7,961 nt of DNA from Methanobacterium bryantii (GTDB lineage Archaea; Methanobacteriota; Methanobacteria; Methanobacteriales; Methanobacteriaceae), in contig NZ_LMVM01000013.1 in NCBI RefSeq assembly GCF_002287175.1, positions 1-7,961 on the forward strand. The letters run 5' to 3'. The notes under the pieces were generated by a model, which saw nothing but the letters and a program-made list of their open reading frames with translations, did not search any database and was not told the origin of the DNA. Shown one piece after another: positions 6,638-7,961 of this stretch. The position numbers were made by a program, and so were the translations under genes. Every line of letters begins with the position of its first letter. Positions within the stretch are counted from its first letter, which is position 1.

Positions 6638-6673
6638 GAAAAAATCTCCAATTTATTTTTTTAATATAATCAG

Positions 6674-6712
6674 ATTTATTTTATACTCTTTTTTATGCTT
6701 ATCTTATATAAA
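6674..6712 (-). promoter_or_regulatory. Candidate TATA elements for the prephenate dehydrogenase gene
   Basis: Read on the minus strand, TTTATATA (6712-6705) and TATAAAATA (around 6682-6674) both resemble archaeal TATA boxes. Initiation about 25 bases downstream would give leaders of about 45 or 16 bases, each able to include the GGAG at 6649-6646. No convincing purine-rich BRE is visible, so which is used is open. Confidence 0.35.
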
Positions 6713-6781
6713 AAAATAGTTAAATTAGTGAAAATTTTGGGATTAATTCTTACAGATCTTTTATTTAGGATTATTCTCTAA

Positions 6782-7147
6782 TTTCTGTGTGATATATCCC
6801 ACAAAGAACATGACCAATATATAATAACCTGTGAAAATAACTTAAAAAGCATCATGTTAAAAAATAAAGGTGTAGAAAGACTTATTTCCAAATTATATTT
6901 TAATAGTAAAGTAATAATTAATATAAATCAAAATGAAATATTAGATAATGTTAAAAGACCACATATATTCTTTAATAATACAGTAACAGCATCTCTTATT
7001 TTTTAGTTGATTTTGTACATCATAATGCAAAATCAGTTTATCTCCAGATTTATGATTAATGAAATTTTACAAGATTTAGACCACAAAAACAATTTCGTAT
7101 TAGACCTGCAAATAGGTAAAGATACAGTAGGCAGCAATAAATATTAA
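6782..7147 (+). pseudogene. Candidate decayed gene: 122-codon frame broken by one TAG
   Basis: One plus-strand frame stays open from just after a TAA at 6779-6781 to a TAA at 7145-7147, except for a single TAG at 7004-7006. In DNA this AT-rich about ten stops would be expected by chance over that length. The translated pieces are unrecognised: 6782-7003 encodes a stretch including EHDQYIITCENNLKSIM, KGVERLISKLYF and NQNEILDNVK; 7007-7144 includes FISRFMINEILQDLDH and FVLDLQIGKDTVG. The first in-frame ATG is at 6854 with no Shine-Dalgarno; ATG 7025 could start the distal 40 codons. It ends 43 bases before the response regulator, so a broken sensor or partner gene is conceivable. It could also be two unrelated chance frames. 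The rest of 6638-7190 holds only promoter-like AT-rich DNA. Confidence 0.33.
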
Positions 7148-7190
7148 AAGATTTAAATTGTACTAAAACTTAGATTACAGGAGGCATTTA

Positions 7191-7634
7191 GTGTCAGATG
7201 AAAAAATTCTGATAGTTGAGGACGAAATCATCGTTGCAATGGCTTTAGAACAAAAATTGCTAGATCTAGAGTATGTCATAGTGGACAGTGTTAGCACCGG
7301 CGAAGATGCAGTCAAATGTGCTAAACAGTTAAAACCAGACTTAATATTAATGGATATAACTTTAAAAGGGAAAATGAATGGTATAGAAGCTGCAAAGCAG
7401 ATAAAAGATAATTTGGATATCCCAATAATTTATTTGACAGCATATTCTTACAGTGAAGTGGTAAAGTATGTCCCCCTAATAGAACCCTATGAATATTTAG
7501 TTAAACCATTCAAGAAAAGTGAATTGAATAATTATATTAAAATGTCTCTTTCAAATCATAGAGCAAAAAAAGCGGAAAATACCAACAAAACACTAACTAA
7601 ATTTCAGGGCTTTGTTAAAGCAACAAGGAACTAA
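7191..7634 (+). CDS. Stand-alone receiver-domain response regulator (CheY-like)
   Basis: 147 residues, almost all one receiver domain. ILIVEDE (6-12) supplies the acidic pair Glu10/Asp11. LILMDITL (51-58) carries the phospho-acceptor Asp55. IPIIYLTAY (77-85) has the switch Thr83, and YLVKPF (102-107) has the conserved Lys105. After about residue 122 only a short basic tail remains (NHRAKKAENTNKTLTKFQ), with no DNA-binding or enzymatic output domain. It should be phosphorylated by a histidine kinase and act through protein contacts. No kinase gene is intact in the window; the broken frame just upstream is unrecognised. The start is GTG at 7191 with AGGAGG 6 bases upstream. The IYLTAYSYSEVV and YEYLVKPFKKSEL phrases are typical of receiver proteins of methanogens, which often come with multi-PAS kinases. 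ATTTAAAT at 7151-7158 is a weak TATA candidate. Confidence 0.92.
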   Translation: MSDEKILIVEDEIIVAMALEQKLLDLEYVIVDSVSTGEDAVKCAKQLKPDLILMDITLKGKMNGIEAAKQIKDNLDIPIIYLTAYSYSEVVKYVPLIEPYEYLVKPFKKSELNNYIKMSLSNHRAKKAENTNKTLTKFQGFVKATRN

Positions 7635-7635
7635 A

Positions 7636-7651
7636 AACTATTTAAATAGTT
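7636..7651. repeat. Perfect 16-base palindrome right after the response regulator
   Basis: AACTATTTAAATAGTT is fully self-complementary and begins 2 bases after the TAA stop. It could act as a weak terminator hairpin, though it has no loop and no following T-tract, or as a dyad site for a dimeric DNA-binding protein. Confidence 0.5.
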
Positions 7652-7915
7652 GAAATCCAAGACAAATTATGCCTGCAATCTTTCAATTATGTTCTAATCC
7701 ATTAAATTCAATTACAAAATTTGTTATTTTATGATAAATTATAACTTAAACGCTCTGGAGTATTGTGCAAATATTACTCTTTAAATTATTATGTAATTTT
7801 TGGTTAAATAAAATGGATTTTTTTAAACAAGTTCAATTTAAATTAATCAGTATGGAAAAACTTTGTTTTTTTCAATATAACATATGAAGTATGAACCATG
7901 GACATGTAAAAATCA

Positions 7916-7961
7916 CAGCTAACAAACACGATGTGTTTGTCGCCTGCAAAATCTTCAATTG
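7916..7961 (-). repeat. Third copy (C) of the hairpin repeat, cut by the window edge
   Basis: ACAAACAC (7922-7929) and GTGTTTGT (7933-7940) form a perfect 8-bp stem with loop GAT; CAG/CTG (7916-7918, 7944-7946) may close it across an internal loop. From 7923 the sequence matches unit A from 239 with no gaps: CAAAC, 7 bases, GTTTG, 2 bases, GC, 4 bases, AAAATCTT, 2 bases, ATT. Read on the minus strand it has the same orientation as unit A relative to the DUF2795 gene. The window ends inside the next hairpin. Confidence 0.6.

Larger units (their letters stand above)
7635..7961. other. Right-end non-coding region
   Basis: I see no gene on either strand in these 327 bases; frames are short and contain many stops. 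They hold the 16-base palindrome at the left and a TTGTGCAAAT (7763-7772) whose reverse complement recurs at 5281-5290. AT-rich DNA follows, then the truncated hairpin repeat at the extreme right. Confidence 0.6.

Noticed and set aside
7875..7961. Minus-strand frame entering from the right edge (about 29 codons)
   Set aside because: It is short and hydrophobic without family pattern, and it overlaps the hairpin repeat, so it is better explained by the repeat.

Overview
The window looks like an accessory stretch of an AT-rich methanogenic archaeon, most likely a Methanobacterium-type member of the Methanobacteriales. This is an inference. It rests on the long archaeal prephenate dehydrogenase, the two DUF389 (TIGR00341-like) membrane proteins, Shine-Dalgarno sequences matching the GGAGGTGAT class, and TATA-like AT-rich intergenic DNA. 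No ribosomal or tRNA gene is present to fix the taxonomy.

Layout. At the left edge (1-218, minus) is the start of a DUF2795-type small protein with a near-perfect Shine-Dalgarno. Upstream of it (231-426) are two degenerate tandem repeat units full of hairpins, followed by a pair of overlapping alternative hairpins (436-481). A ChaB-family small protein (636-863, plus) is divergent from DUF2795 and apparently starts at CTG. Next come an APC-superfamily amino acid permease (1017-2375, plus) and a small SpoIIAA-like/STAS-type protein (2486-2842, plus). Convergent to these are two paralogous DUF389 membrane proteins (2870-3946 and 4072-5067, minus). Upstream of the second DUF389 gene is a region with three dyad sites built on TGTGCA. 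A prephenate dehydrogenase (5333-6637, minus, TTG start) follows. The gap beyond it (6638-7190) holds a 122-codon frame broken by one TAG, probably a decayed gene. A stand-alone receiver-domain response regulator (7191-7634, plus, GTG start) comes next, followed by 327 bases with no gene. That stretch begins with a 16-base perfect palindrome and ends in a third, truncated copy of the hairpin repeat seen at the left edge.

How the genes work together. Only the prephenate dehydrogenase has a firm pathway role (tyrosine synthesis). The permease probably moves amino acids or amines. DUF2795, ChaB, SpoIIAA-like and DUF389 families have no firmly established biochemical function, and I assign none. 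The spacings (110-550 bases, mixed strands) suggest mostly single-gene transcription units rather than one operon.

The most interesting signal is the dispersed hairpin repeat. Copies near 239-276 and 7923-7960 align without gaps, and their stem positions differ by paired changes that keep the hairpin.
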